From Actinomadura spongiicola (GTDB taxonomy: Bacteria > Actinomycetota > Actinomycetes > Streptosporangiales > Streptosporangiaceae), in contig NZ_QVNQ01000008.1 of assembly GCF_003432485.1 (NCBI RefSeq), positions 348,006-412,005 on the forward strand: a DNA stretch of 64,000 nucleotides. The letters are read 5' to 3'. The translations under genes and the position numbers were made by a program. Numbering within the stretch: position 1 is the stretch's first letter; every line of letters starts with the position of its first letter. Below the pieces are notes generated by a model, which saw only the letters and a list, made by a program, of their open reading frames with translations, had not been told where the DNA came from and did not search any database. Shown one piece after another: positions 18,327-27,083 of this stretch.

Positions 18327-18851
18327 CTACAGCTTGGTGGTCTTGTACGAGACGTACTTGTTGTAGGGCGCGTTCAAGGTGAAACCGCCCCTGTTCTGCG
18401 TTTTGCAGTTGCTGTAGACGTGGTAGACGTATCCCTTCGCCTGCTGCATCTCCCACCCCTGCTGGGCGGTCAGCTTGTAGCGCGGGCGGATCTTGATGGT
18501 GTCCTTGTATCCCCGGGTGACCGTGGACTCCTTGTCGAGCCCGGCGTTGACGTGCACCTTGATCTCCGCGAAGATCCAGGCCTTCAGGCTGCCCTCGACG
18601 CCGCCGGAGACGCTCCACTTCGTCTTCCTGGTCTCCTCGAATTTCACCTCGCGCTTGACGGTGTCCTTCGTCCGGTTGTACAGCGTGACGGTCTCGCTGA
18701 CCTTCCGGTAGGTCTTCTTCGACTGGATCTTGGCGACGTTGTGCGGGTCGCAGTGCGGCCCCGCGGCCGCGGCGGAGGCGGCCGGAATTCCGGCCGTCAG
18801 AACAGCGGCCCCGACCCCCATCGCGGCTGCCAGAGAAACGGCTGTGCGCAT
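18327..18851 (-). CDS. secreted protein of unknown function
   Basis: 174 residues from ATG 18851, which follows AAAGGGAAG. A clear Sec signal peptide (residues 1-27, cleavage after AASA) leads to a ~147-residue basic domain. It contains two Cys (first near residue 32, second near residue 157), alternating polar/hydrophobic strands and many Lys/Thr/Tyr. The strand pattern in the middle would suit a beta-rich fold, including ETX/MTX-like pore-forming proteins, but I cannot support that. It shares a terminator with the lan operon yet is transcribed toward it, so it is probably not part of it. Confidence 0.75.
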   Translation of the reverse strand: MRTAVSLAAAMGVGAAVLTAGIPAASAAAAGPHCDPHNVAKIQSKKTYRKVSETVTLYNRTKDTVKREVKFEETRKTKWSVSGGVEGSLKAWIFAEIKVHVNAGLDKESTVTRGYKDTIKIRPRYKLTAQQGWEMQQAKGYVYHVYSNCKTQNRGGFTLNAPYNKYVSYKTTKL

Positions 18852-19089
18852 GAATTCTTCCCTTTCACGAAGAAGCACAAAGCCGGGAGAAACATTTGCC
18901 CCCGTCTTTCGTATGGCGCTCATGCTAGCCGAATGAAGATCAGCGCAAGGCCGGGTGGCAAGATCTTGCTACGGGAAACGCGGGTCCGGAATCCCGGTCC
19001 GGAACGTTCCATTCCTCTCTCATTCGCATAGAGCGTTCCAAGCGTCAACGTGCTGCTCACAGCGCTCATGCGCCTACTCGGTTCACCTG

Positions 19090-20511
19090 CTACTTGTGGT
19101 CTTTGCGTTTCTTGGATTTGCCGGGGTAGACGACGATCAGGTGATGTTCGGCGGGCATTTCCGGGAAGAAGGCCTCGGGGGCGCCGTGGCCGCGCACGTG
19201 GAGACGCAGCCGGTACGGTCCCGGGCCGGACGCGGTGAGGGGCGGCAGGTCCGTCTCACCCGAATACGAGCCGACCGTGGTCTTGCCGTCCGGGCTGTCG
19301 AAGCCGACTTCGACGACCTTCTCCCAGCCCTTGAGAGTGAGCGGCGGCGCCTTCCGGTAGACCCGGACGGTCAGGCACAGGTTTCCTTCGGTGCCGGTGA
19401 GGACGGTGACCGTCCCGCCCACGGCCGCTATCAAGCCGTCGTCGATAACCTTGTCGAAGGAAGGGCCGTCGTCCCCGGTGCCGATGAAGTAGCTACCGCT
19501 CTCGCCGCCGTGGCCGAGCTCGGTCACCTGCCTGACCGGGCGCGGTCCCTTGGGGAGGTTCCGTTTGCAGTAGGCCTTCGCCTTCGCTTGCTCACGTCGA
19601 TACTCCGCGTCCCTCTGGGCTCTCTCTTGTTCCAGTTTTCGCAGTTGCGGGATCACTTTTTCCGGGCACAGATACACGAGCTGATCGAGGGACGGCGAGC
19701 GTACGCCCAGGCGGGCGAGTTCACGATCCGGTGGTTGCTCGTCCCCCTGGCAGGCGCGCCGTCCAACGTTGAGGAGGACGGCGTCGGACGGCGACCCGCC
19801 CGGCACGAAATGCCCGCCGGGAAAAGCTCGCGACGAGCAGATGAAGGCGAGCCTTCGCTGGTGCGCGGAGAGGTTACCGACCTCCGACCTCAGTGCCTCA
19901 AGGTCGATCTGGGGCGCGCGTATCGCTTGCCGGCAGTCGTCGGGGGTCGCCAGCACGGTCCTGGGTCGTGGCATGTCACCGGCGACTCCCAAGATGAGGG
20001 TGATGACCGTGGTCGCCGCGACCGTCCGGATCGCGCGGCGGCCCGGGCGATAGGTGGAAGCCAGGATCAGGAGCACGGGCGCCAGGCCGTATGTCCATCC
20101 GGTGATCTGCATGCCGATGAAGGGACTCAGCCACAGGTCGGCGCACGCGCCGTCCGACCGTGCCACGTCGTAACCGAGGAGCACCAGTTCACAGGCCATC
20201 ACCGGCCCCAGGGTTCCCGCGGCCACCCATCCGACGGCACGCCATCTGGTCACCATCCAGATCAAGAACGCCGGGATGACGATCAGGTACGGCATGTCGA
20301 TGAGGCGGCGATACCACGGCTGCAACGCGATGTGCATCGTCCACTGCTCGAAGCCTTCACAACTGCCGATGCTGATGCCACTGCCGTACAGGTAGGAACC
20401 GGACGACGAGCTGAACAACGAGGTGACCCAACCCGCCGTGTCCGGAGCCACACTGATCGCGACCGCGGCGACCCATAAAACCGTCTGCGTTCGCCTGCTC
20501 CACTGCGACAT
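19090..20511 (-). CDS. multi-pass membrane protein with C-terminal soluble domain, unknown
   Basis: 473 residues from ATG 20511; an upstream in-frame GTG at 20553 would add 14. About five TM helices lie in residues ~10-190. A ~280-residue hydrophilic domain follows, with a Lys/Arg/Glu-rich helical stretch (~310-350) and a beta-rich end. Cysteines are scattered through it, including YLCPE. No enzymatic motif recognised. No neighbour is cotranscribed, and the 238-bp gap 18852-19089 between it and the secreted-protein gene holds no gene that I can see. Confidence 0.7.
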   Translation of the reverse strand: MSQWSRRTQTVLWVAAVAISVAPDTAGWVTSLFSSSSGSYLYGSGISIGSCEGFEQWTMHIALQPWYRRLIDMPYLIVIPAFLIWMVTRWRAVGWVAAGTLGPVMACELVLLGYDVARSDGACADLWLSPFIGMQITGWTYGLAPVLLILASTYRPGRRAIRTVAATTVITLILGVAGDMPRPRTVLATPDDCRQAIRAPQIDLEALRSEVGNLSAHQRRLAFICSSRAFPGGHFVPGGSPSDAVLLNVGRRACQGDEQPPDRELARLGVRSPSLDQLVYLCPEKVIPQLRKLEQERAQRDAEYRREQAKAKAYCKRNLPKGPRPVRQVTELGHGGESGSYFIGTGDDGPSFDKVIDDGLIAAVGGTVTVLTGTEGNLCLTVRVYRKAPPLTLKGWEKVVEVGFDSPDGKTTVGSYSGETDLPPLTASGPGPYRLRLHVRGHGAPEAFFPEMPAEHHLIVVYPGKSKKRKDHK

Positions 20512-20718
20512 GATCAACAAACCTAGTGGGGCTATTCCCGGTTGATGGGCCACTTTGGGACGGTTGGCACGGGCTTGCTCCGGGCATCGGGGGTGGGGCT
20601 AGCTCCACCTTCGGTGATGGGCCTGCCCTCCCCGGGTTGGGTGGCTGGGCCCAGTGCCTCCCGGAATGTCGGACGTAAGGGTTGTGATTGGACGACGATG
20701 ACGGGCACGGGAGGGGAC

Positions 20719-21624
20719 ATGGCGAGCGTGGCGATGCGGGGGCGCGCGATACGGCCGTTGGTCACCGAGATGGGGCTCCTGCTGGTCCTGTTCGCCTTCT
20801 ACAAGTGGGGGCGGACGCTGGTCGAGCACGGTTCCGGCGCGGCGATGGAGAACGCGGCGCGGCTGTGGCGGTTCGAGCGGTCGTGGTTGCCGAACGAGGT
20901 GGATTTCCAGCAGTGGGCGCTCGGGTGGGATCACACGGCGTTCCTCGCGAACGTGTACTACGTGGGCGTGCACTTTCCGGGAACGGCCCTGCTGCTGGTC
21001 TGGCTTTACGTGCGCCACCGGTCGTCCTACGGCAGGGTGCGGAACGAACTGGTGGCGTTGACGGCGGCGGGGCTGGTCGTGCACACGCTGTTCCCGTTGG
21101 CGCCGCCGCGCCTGGCGGGCATCGGCGCGGTGGACACGATGCTGACCGTGGGGCCGTCGGCGTATCCGGCGGAGGCCGACGGGATCGCGAACCAGTACGC
21201 GGCGATGCCGTCGCTGCACATCGGGTGGGCGATCCTGGTGGCGGTCGCGGTGCTGCGGGTGTCGCGGAGCCGGTGGCGGTGGGTCATCGCGACGCACGCG
21301 CCGATCACGGTGTTCGTGGTGGTGGTGACGGCGAACCACTACTGGGTGGACGGGATCGTCGCCGCCGTGCTGCTGGTCGCGGCGATGGCGCTGGTTTCGC
21401 TGGTGGAGCGGGTGCGGCAGGGTTGGGGGCATGCTGCCGACGCACACGAGTCCCGAGACACCGGACGTGCCCGTGGCGGTCCTGCCGATCGGGAGCCACG
21501 AGCAACACGGCCCGTTCCTGCCGCTGGCGACGGACACGGTGATCGCCTGCACGATCGCGCGGGAGATCGCGAAGACGTATCCGGTGCGGACGCTCCCGCC
21601 CGTGACGATCTCGTGCTCGCATGA
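20719..21624 (+). CDS. PAP2-superfamily phosphatase / IPC-synthase-like membrane protein
   Basis: 301 residues from ATG 20719 (GGGAGGGG just upstream; ATG 20698 is an alternative). Six membrane helices and the PAP2 signatures PLAPPRL, PSLHIGW and NHYWVDG are visible. The conserved His residues of the last two form the phosphotransfer site. Members dephosphorylate or transfer lipid phosphates. The domain ends near 21420, but the frame stays open ~65 codons more, 194 bp into the creatininase gene, giving an Asp/Arg/Gly-rich tail. It may act with the CDP-alcohol phosphatidyltransferase of the facing operon. Confidence 0.8.
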   Translation: MASVAMRGRAIRPLVTEMGLLLVLFAFYKWGRTLVEHGSGAAMENAARLWRFERSWLPNEVDFQQWALGWDHTAFLANVYYVGVHFPGTALLLVWLYVRHRSSYGRVRNELVALTAAGLVVHTLFPLAPPRLAGIGAVDTMLTVGPSAYPAEADGIANQYAAMPSLHIGWAILVAVAVLRVSRSRWRWVIATHAPITVFVVVVTANHYWVDGIVAAVLLVAAMALVSLVERVRQGWGHAADAHESRDTGRARGGPADREPRATRPVPAAGDGHGDRLHDRAGDREDVSGADAPARDDLVLA

Positions 21625-22192
21625 GCACGCGGCCTGGCCGGGGACGGTGAGCGTCTCGGCGGCGACCCTGCACGCGGTGGTGCGGGACGTCGCCGATTCG
21701 CTCGCGCGGGCGGGGGTGCCGAAGCTCGTGCTGGTGAACGGGCACGGCGGCAACTACGTGCTGGGGAACGTGGTGCAGGAGGCGGCCGGGAACATGGCCC
21801 TGTTCCCCGGGCTGGACGACTGGGAGGACGCGAGGCGCGCCGCCGGGATGGAGACGTCCGGCGACCGCGACATGCACGCCGGGGAGCTGGAGACGTCGAT
21901 CCTGCTGCACGCCCACCCGGAGCTGGTGCGGGACGGGTACCGGACCGCCGACCATCTGGCCGATGACCGGCGGTTCCTGCTGACCGCGGGGATGGCCGCC
22001 TACACCGGGTCCGGGGTCATCGGGCGGCCGTCACTGGCCCGCGCCGGCAAGGGCCGGGACGCTCTGGCGAGCCTCGTCGCGTCGTTCGGGGGGTGCCTCG
22101 CGGCGCTTCAGCAGCAGGGCGGCGGCGCCGGGCAGGCACGCGACGAAGGTCAGCACCCCGTACAGGACGGAGACGGTGAGGCCCTGCGCTGA
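21431..22192 (+). CDS. creatininase-family amidohydrolase (candidate ArfB-like deformylase)
   Basis: 253 residues. All creatininase metal ligands are visible: GSHEQHGPFLP (Glu, His), LATDT (Asp), LVNGHGGN and MHAGELETS. The family includes creatininase, MftE and archaeal ArfB, which deformylates the FAPy nucleotide made from GTP. Because the facing operon encodes a GTP cyclohydrolase II with an altered catalytic residue, an ArfB-like role is my preferred hypothesis. The start sits inside the PAP2 frame, and the last ~160 bp overlap the convergent flippase-like gene, so the C-terminal ~25 residues are probably a low-constraint tail. Confidence 0.85.
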   Translation: MLPTHTSPETPDVPVAVLPIGSHEQHGPFLPLATDTVIACTIAREIAKTYPVRTLPPVTISCSHEHAAWPGTVSVSAATLHAVVRDVADSLARAGVPKLVLVNGHGGNYVLGNVVQEAAGNMALFPGLDDWEDARRAAGMETSGDRDMHAGELETSILLHAHPELVRDGYRTADHLADDRRFLLTAGMAAYTGSGVIGRPSLARAGKGRDALASLVASFGGCLAALQQQGGGAGQARDEGQHPVQDGDGEALR

Positions 22193-22966
22193 GCCGAGGC
22201 CCGCGGCGCCGAACGCGACGGTGAGCACCGCCTCGCGGGGCCCCCACCCGCCGACGTTCACCGGCAGGATCATGACGAGGAGCGCCAGCAGCAGGAGCGG
22301 CAGCAGCCGGTGGAGCGGCGCGGTGGAGCCGGCGAGGCGGGCGGCGAGCACGAACAGGGAGAGGTGCCCGGCGAGGGCCGTCAGGGACAGGGCGGTGATG
22401 GCGGGCAAGGCGTCCAGGACGGCCCGGACGTCGGCGAACGTCGCCGCGAGCGCGCGGTGGTACCGGCGGGCCAGGAGGAGCAGGACGCCCAGGACGACCG
22501 TGAGCGTGAGCAGCGCCGGTGTCATCGCCGCCAGGACGGCGGGCTGGGTGAACAGGACGACGACGCCCACCATGACCGGCACGACCTGTCCGACGACCCG
22601 TTCGAGGAACACGGCCCGTACGCCGCCGGCGCCCGACTGCCGCCCGTGGCTCACGGCGCGGTGGACGTCCCCGAGGATCCCGGCGGGCAGGACCGCGTTG
22701 AGGAACTGCGCCCGGTAGTAGTCGGTGACGGCGTCGGCGAGGGGCAGGCGCAGGCCGAGGCGGCGGGCGACGAGGCGCCAGCGGGCCGCGCTGAGCAGGG
22801 TCGTCACCAGCCCGACGGCGAGGGCGGCGGCGATGGCGGGGGCGTCGACGGCGCGGAGGGCGTCCACGAACGCGGCGGTGCTGTGCCACCACAGGAGCGT
22901 GGCGAGGATACCGAGCCCGATGAGCAGGCGCAGCCACGGCCAGAGCCGCCGACCAGGCCTCGTCAC
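22031..22966 (-). CDS. flippase-like / lysylphosphatidylglycerol synthase TM-domain protein
   Basis: 311 residues from GTG 22966, overlapping the methyltransferase stop (GTGA). About eight membrane helices and the family marks FLNAVLPAGILGDVHRA and PVNVGGWGPREA of PF03706 (AglD/MprF membrane domain) are visible. Such domains translocate lipid-linked molecules. As the last gene of the operon it may move the product of the upstream glycosyltransferase and phosphatidyltransferase across the membrane. The final ~50 residues overlap the convergent creatininase gene. Confidence 0.85.
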   Translation of the reverse strand: MTRPGRRLWPWLRLLIGLGILATLLWWHSTAAFVDALRAVDAPAIAAALAVGLVTTLLSAARWRLVARRLGLRLPLADAVTDYYRAQFLNAVLPAGILGDVHRAVSHGRQSGAGGVRAVFLERVVGQVVPVMVGVVVLFTQPAVLAAMTPALLTLTVVLGVLLLLARRYHRALAATFADVRAVLDALPAITALSLTALAGHLSLFVLAARLAGSTAPLHRLLPLLLLALLVMILPVNVGGWGPREAVLTVAFGAAGLGSAQGLTVSVLYGVLTFVACLPGAAALLLKRREAPPERRDEARQSVPALAGAGQ

Positions 22967-23811
22967 CTCGCCCCCCCGGGGACGGCGAGCAGGTCGACGT
23001 GGTGCACCTCGACGGCGAGGCCGCCCGCGGCGCAGGCGTCGAGGCGGCGGCGCAGGTGGGCGTCCGCGGCGGGCGCGAGGTCGGGGCGCTGTTCGACGGC
23101 GGCGGCGACCCAGCCGCGCAGCCACGCGGTGATCAACTCACCGTGTCCGGGGCCGAGCCGCCAGGGGCTCGGCCGGGTCAGGACGGTGGCGCCGCGCCGG
23201 GCGAACGCGTCGGCGGCGGCGCCTGCGGCGGCCGGTCCGAGGAGGCCGTCGCGGCGCTGGTGCGCGTCGAAGGCGGCCGCGAGGTCTGCGTCGAGCGGGT
23301 CGGACGGGATCAGCCGGACGCGTCCGACGACCGACAGGGTCAGCAGCGCCGGGCAGGCCGCCGCGGCGGCGATCGCCTCGACCTCGGCGGCGGTGAGCAC
23401 GTCCAGCAGCGCGGACGCGGTGACGAGCGACGCGCCAACGAGATCGGCCGCGCGCAGCGACCCGATGTCGCCCTTGCGGGTTTCGACCGTGGCGGGTTCG
23501 CCGTCGGCGCTGGTCCAGCCGTCGCCGCGTGCCGCGTCGAGGAGCCGGGGATCGGTGTCGTACAGGACCCAGTGCTGGGGCCCGCGCAGCCGTCCGGACA
23601 GCCAGCGCCCCATGGAGCCGGTGCCGCAGCCGAGGTCCCAGATGGTCAGGGGCCCGGCCGGTGGGAGCGCGGCGCGGAGCGGTTCGAGCAGGTCGGCGTC
23701 GCGTGCGGCGGCGTCGGCGGGTTCGCGGAGCGCCAGCCACGCGGGGTCGAAACCCGGTGTCTCCTCGCGGGGGGCCGGTTCCCCGGTCGCCGCGGCGCCA
23801 TGCGTGATCAT
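22963..23811 (-). CDS. SAM-dependent methyltransferase
   Basis: 282 residues, start ATG 23811 overlapping the glycosyltransferase stop (ATGA). Rossmann-type class I methyltransferase: motif I LTIWDLGCGTGSMGRWL near residue 55, then WVLYDTDPRLL (acidic ribose ligand) and a VTASALLDVL segment. It is soluble. The substrate is unknown; by position it modifies an intermediate made by the cyclohydrolase/pterin-synthase-like enzymes or the glycosylated product. Confidence 0.85.
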   Translation of the reverse strand: MITHGAAATGEPAPREETPGFDPAWLALREPADAAARDADLLEPLRAALPPAGPLTIWDLGCGTGSMGRWLSGRLRGPQHWVLYDTDPRLLDAARGDGWTSADGEPATVETRKGDIGSLRAADLVGASLVTASALLDVLTAAEVEAIAAAAACPALLTLSVVGRVRLIPSDPLDADLAAAFDAHQRRDGLLGPAAAGAAADAFARRGATVLTRPSPWRLGPGHGELITAWLRGWVAAAVEQRPDLAPAADAHLRRRLDACAAGGLAVEVHHVDLLAVPGGAR

Positions 23812-24881
23812 CGGGTCCCCCTGCGGAGCCGGGAAAGGACGGTGGCCATGCGGCGGGCGGTGTCGTCCCAGCCGGGAAGGGTGCCGCGGCGGCGGCGGGC
23901 GGCGGCGCGCAGGCGGTCGCGCAGGTCCGGCTCGGTGAGCCAGCGGCGCAGCGCCGCCGCGAGCGCGGCGGGGTCGTCGGGCGGGACGAGCATCCCGGGC
24001 ACGGCCCCGGTCGGGTCCTGGCCGAGGGTGCCGGGGACGCCGTCCACCGACGTCGCGAGGACGGGCACGCCCCGGGCGAGGGCCTCCGTGACGACCATCC
24101 CGTACGTCTCGGCGCGGGAGGTGAGGACGGCGAGGTCGGCGGCGGCGTAGGCGTCGTCGAGCCGTTTGCCGGTGAGCGGCCCCTCCAGGTGGACGCGGTC
24201 GCCGACGCGGTGCCGGGCGATGAGGCGGCGCAGCCGGGTCACATGGTCGGGGTCCCGGCGCAGCGGTCCGACGCATTCGCAGTGCCACGGCAGGTGCGCG
24301 ACGGCGGCGAGCGCCTCGACGAGGACGTCGTGACCCTTGCGCGGCGTCACAGACGCGACGCACAGCAGGCGGGTGGCGCCGTCGGTGCCGGTCGCGAGCG
24401 GCGCGGGGTCGGTGCCGGGGGTGACGGCGTGGACGCGGGACGGGTCGAGGCCGTGGTGGGCGATGAGGTGGTCCCTGGCCCACGGGCTGGTCGCGACGAC
24501 GGCCCCGGCCGCCTCCAGCATGTCGCGTTCGGCCGCGTTCAGATCGGCCTGCCCGGGTTCGTCGGCGAGGGGCAGGTGGACGAGCACGGCGATCCGCAGC
24601 CGCCGTGTCTCCGGCACGACGATCTCGGGGACGCCGCACGCCACGAGGCCGTCCAGCAGGACGACGGACTCGGCGGGCAGCGCGGCCAGCATCCGGGCGA
24701 GCCCGGCGCGGGCGGCGGCGCCCGGACGTGGCCACGCCCCCGGCACCGCCAGCTCCCGGACCGGGCGCCCCGACGCGGCCAACTCCTCGCACAGCCGGCG
24801 GTCGTAGTGGTTCCCGCCGCTCGGCGCCCCGGCGTCGTCGATGTCGCCGGGGACGACGACGCAGACCTCCTGCACGGTCAT
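23808..24881 (-). CDS. GT4-family glycosyltransferase
   Basis: 357 residues from ATG 24881, overlapping the stop of the pterin-synthase-like gene (ATGA). GT-B fold signs: N-terminal VVVPGDIDDAGAPSGGNHYD, the middle motif CVASVTPRKGHDVLVEAL, and the C-terminal EX7E-like AETYGMVVTEALARGVPVLA that binds the nucleotide sugar. It transfers a sugar in the cytoplasm; the acceptor is unknown. Confidence 0.9.
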   Translation of the reverse strand: MTVQEVCVVVPGDIDDAGAPSGGNHYDRRLCEELAASGRPVRELAVPGAWPRPGAAARAGLARMLAALPAESVVLLDGLVACGVPEIVVPETRRLRIAVLVHLPLADEPGQADLNAAERDMLEAAGAVVATSPWARDHLIAHHGLDPSRVHAVTPGTDPAPLATGTDGATRLLCVASVTPRKGHDVLVEALAAVAHLPWHCECVGPLRRDPDHVTRLRRLIARHRVGDRVHLEGPLTGKRLDDAYAAADLAVLTSRAETYGMVVTEALARGVPVLATSVDGVPGTLGQDPTGAVPGMLVPPDDPAALAAALRRWLTEPDLRDRLRAAARRRRGTLPGWDDTARRMATVLSRLRRGTR

Positions 24882-25276
24882 AGCGCGCGCTCGTAACTCG
24901 CCCACGCGACGTGCGACTCGTGGAGCGTCACCGCGATGCCGTCGAGGCCGCGGGCGTGCTCGCCGAGCGCGCCCGCGTGGACCCGGTCGGCGAGCCGGTC
25001 GGCGACGACCTTGGCGAGGAACTCCGTGGAGGTGTTGATCCCGGCGAAGTCGGGCTCGTCGTCCAGGTTGCGGTAGTTCAGCGCGCCGAGGACCTCGCCG
25101 AGTTCGCGGGTGGCGAGGCCGATGTCGACGACGATGCCGTCCGGGTCGAGGTCGGCGCGGCGGAACGTCGCGTCCACGACGTAGGTGGCGCCGTGCAGCC
25201 GCTGCGCCGGTCCGAAGACCTCGCCGCGGAAACTGTGCGCGATCATGACATGGTCGCGAACGGTGATCGCGAACAA
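24878..25276 (-). CDS. 6-pyruvoyl-tetrahydropterin synthase/QueD-like protein with altered active site
   Basis: 132 residues, normal for the fold. Comparison with QueD from memory: zinc ligands His14 (IAHSF) and His28 (RLHGATY) remain, but the second His of HGH is Ala30. The catalytic Cys four residues before His28 is Ala24, the Asp-His pair of LDHHYLND reads Asn67-Tyr68 (LNYRNLDD), and Glu120 is kept. It therefore probably does not catalyse the standard PTPS or QueD reaction. It is coupled to the glycosyltransferase (ATGA) and lies in the same operon as the GTP cyclohydrolase-like gene, so a pterin- or pyrimidine-like ligand remains likely. Confidence 0.85.
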   Translation of the reverse strand: MFAITVRDHVMIAHSFRGEVFGPAQRLHGATYVVDATFRRADLDPDGIVVDIGLATRELGEVLGALNYRNLDDEPDFAGINTSTEFLAKVVADRLADRVHAGALGEHARGLDGIAVTLHESHVAWASYERAL

Positions 25277-25345
25277 AGTGGATGCTCCCGTCGGTCGGTC
25301 GGGGTGTCGGGTCGGGATGTCAGGCTGGGGTGTCGGGTCGGAGCG

Positions 25346-26317
25346 TCAATAGGTGATTCGGTGGCAGAGCGCGGGAAGTTCACCGCTCGCCAGTCGCGGC
25401 ATGACCTCCGGCAGGTCCGCGAAACGGCTCTCCCCCGTGATCAGCGTGTCGAACGCGGGGTTCGCGAGCAGGCGCAGCGCCAGTGCCAGCCGGTCGGCGA
25501 AGCGGCGGCGGGACCGGCGGGCGGGCGCCACCATGCCGACCTGGCTGCCGCGGATGGTCAGCCGCCGCGAGTGGAAGAACTCCCCGAGGGGGACGGCGAC
25601 GCGCCGGTCGCCGTACCAGCTCAGCTCGACGACCTCCCCGTCCGGCGCGAGCAGTTCCAGCGAGCGGGCCAGGCCCGTCTCGGTGGCGCTGGCGTGGACG
25701 ACCAGGTCGCAGTCGCCGTCGGCCTCCTCGGGGAACGCGAACTCGACGCCGAACGCCCGCGCGACGTTCGCGCGGGACGGGTCGGTGTCGACGAGCTGGA
25801 CGCGGCCTCCCGGGAGCCCGGCGAGGACTCCGGCGACCGCGCAGCCCACCATTCCGGCGCCGACGACGGCGATCCGGTCGCCGACGAGCGGCGCGGCGTC
25901 CCACAGCGCGTTCACGGCGGTCTCCACCGTCCCGGCGAGGACGGCGCGTTCCGGTGGCACGTCGTCGGGAACGGGGCTGACCGCGCTCGCCGGGACGACG
26001 TACCGGGTCTGGTGCGGGTACAGGCAGAACACCGGGCGGCCGAGCAGCCCGGACGGGCCGTGCTCGACGACGCCGACGTTCAGATACCCGTACTTGACGG
26101 GGCCGGGGAACGTGCCGTCCTGGAACGGCGCCCGCATCACCGCGTGCTGGTTCGGCGGGACGCCGCCGCGGAAGACGAGCGCCTCCGTGCCCCGGCTCAC
26201 CCCGGTGTGGAGCGTCCGGACGAGGACCTCACCGTCCCCCGGTTCCGGCAGGACCTCGTCGCGGATCTCGCCGTCACCGGGCGACCGGATCCAGAACGCT
26301 CGGGCGTCCCGCTCCAT
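25346..26317 (-). CDS. zinc-type medium-chain dehydrogenase/reductase
   Basis: 323 residues from ATG 26317 with GGAGGAG upstream. MDR fold: an N-terminal GroES-like domain and a Rossmann domain with IAVVGAGMVGCAVAG near residue 150 and an acidic residue after beta 2 (VDTDPSRA), suggesting NAD. The usual catalytic Cys-His zinc motif near residue 40 is not seen (TGVSRGTEALVF), so it may be a reductase, not a classical alcohol dehydrogenase. Its start lies 44 bp inside the upstream phosphatidyltransferase gene. A 69-bp gap with short GGGTGTCGG repeats separates it from the next gene. Confidence 0.85.
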   Translation of the reverse strand: MERDARAFWIRSPGDGEIRDEVLPEPGDGEVLVRTLHTGVSRGTEALVFRGGVPPNQHAVMRAPFQDGTFPGPVKYGYLNVGVVEHGPSGLLGRPVFCLYPHQTRYVVPASAVSPVPDDVPPERAVLAGTVETAVNALWDAAPLVGDRIAVVGAGMVGCAVAGVLAGLPGGRVQLVDTDPSRANVARAFGVEFAFPEEADGDCDLVVHASATETGLARSLELLAPDGEVVELSWYGDRRVAVPLGEFFHSRRLTIRGSQVGMVAPARRSRRRFADRLALALRLLANPAFDTLITGESRFADLPEVMPRLASGELPALCHRITY

Positions 26318-27083
26318 CGGTGCTCCTCCCCCGCTTGAACGACCACGCCCGCCTGGACAACCACGCCACGTCCCGCCCGAAGGACCACAGCAGCAGCGCG
26401 AGCGCCGCCGCCACCAGCGCCTCCGCGTACGGGACGACGCCCGACGCGGCCGCGACGAGCGTCACGCCCTGCACCACCGCGACGGCCTTGCGGGCCAGGC
26501 TCGGCCGCAGGTCCGCGCGCAGCCACGGCGCCACCCGGGCCGCCGCGCCGAACACGTACCGCATCGCCCCGATCGTCAGTACCCACGCCCCCGCCGTCCA
26601 GGCGACGTGCACGCTCAGTACCAGGACGAGGAACGCGTCCACCTCCATGTCGAACCGGGCGCCGAACCGCGACGCCGTTCCGGTGCGGCGGGCGACGCGC
26701 CCGTCCACCCCGTCGAGGACGAGCGCCGTCGACGCGACCGCGACGAGCGTCCAGGTGTGCCCGCCGCCGAGGAGATGCGCCGTGACGAGGGCCGTCACAC
26801 CGCCGGTGAGCACGACCCGGGTCAGCGTCACATGGTCGGCCGGGGCCAGCGCCCGGCGGCGGCGGAACGCCACGCTCAGGACGGCCCACGCCGCCAGCGC
26901 GTAGCCGACGCCCACGGCCAGGCCCGCGAGGCCGGGACGGACCACCACCAGCAGCACGACCTGCGCGGCCGACGCGATCGCCAGCTCCACGCCCCTGCCG
27001 ACCCGCGGCCCGCTCCGGGACGGCGGCGCGGCGGCACGCCACCCGACCCCGACCGGGCCGGGCGCGGTCATCGGGCGCGTCAT
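26274..27083 (-). CDS. CDP-alcohol phosphatidyltransferase family protein
   Basis: 269 residues, ATG 27083 overlapping the cyclohydrolase stop (ATGA). The full family signature DG-x2-AR-x8-G-x3-D-x3-D is present between DGRVAR and FDMEVD, about residues 130-152, within a six-helix membrane protein. These enzymes swap CMP of a CDP-activated group for an alcohol acceptor in the membrane, as in phospholipid synthesis. The acceptor is unknown. It connects an otherwise soluble nucleotide-derived pathway to the membrane. Confidence 0.9.
   Translation of the reverse strand: MTRPMTAPGPVGVGWRAAAPPSRSGPRVGRGVELAIASAAQVVLLVVVRPGLAGLAVGVGYALAAWAVLSVAFRRRRALAPADHVTLTRVVLTGGVTALVTAHLLGGGHTWTLVAVASTALVLDGVDGRVARRTGTASRFGARFDMEVDAFLVLVLSVHVAWTAGAWVLTIGAMRYVFGAAARVAPWLRADLRPSLARKAVAVVQGVTLVAAASGVVPYAEALVAAALALLLWSFGRDVAWLSRRAWSFKRGRSTDGAGRPSVLDPVAR

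Noticed and set aside
21431..22192. Mycofactocin MftE
   Set aside because: No mftA, mftB, mftC, mftD or mftF genes nearby; the neighbours point to GTP-derived chemistry.
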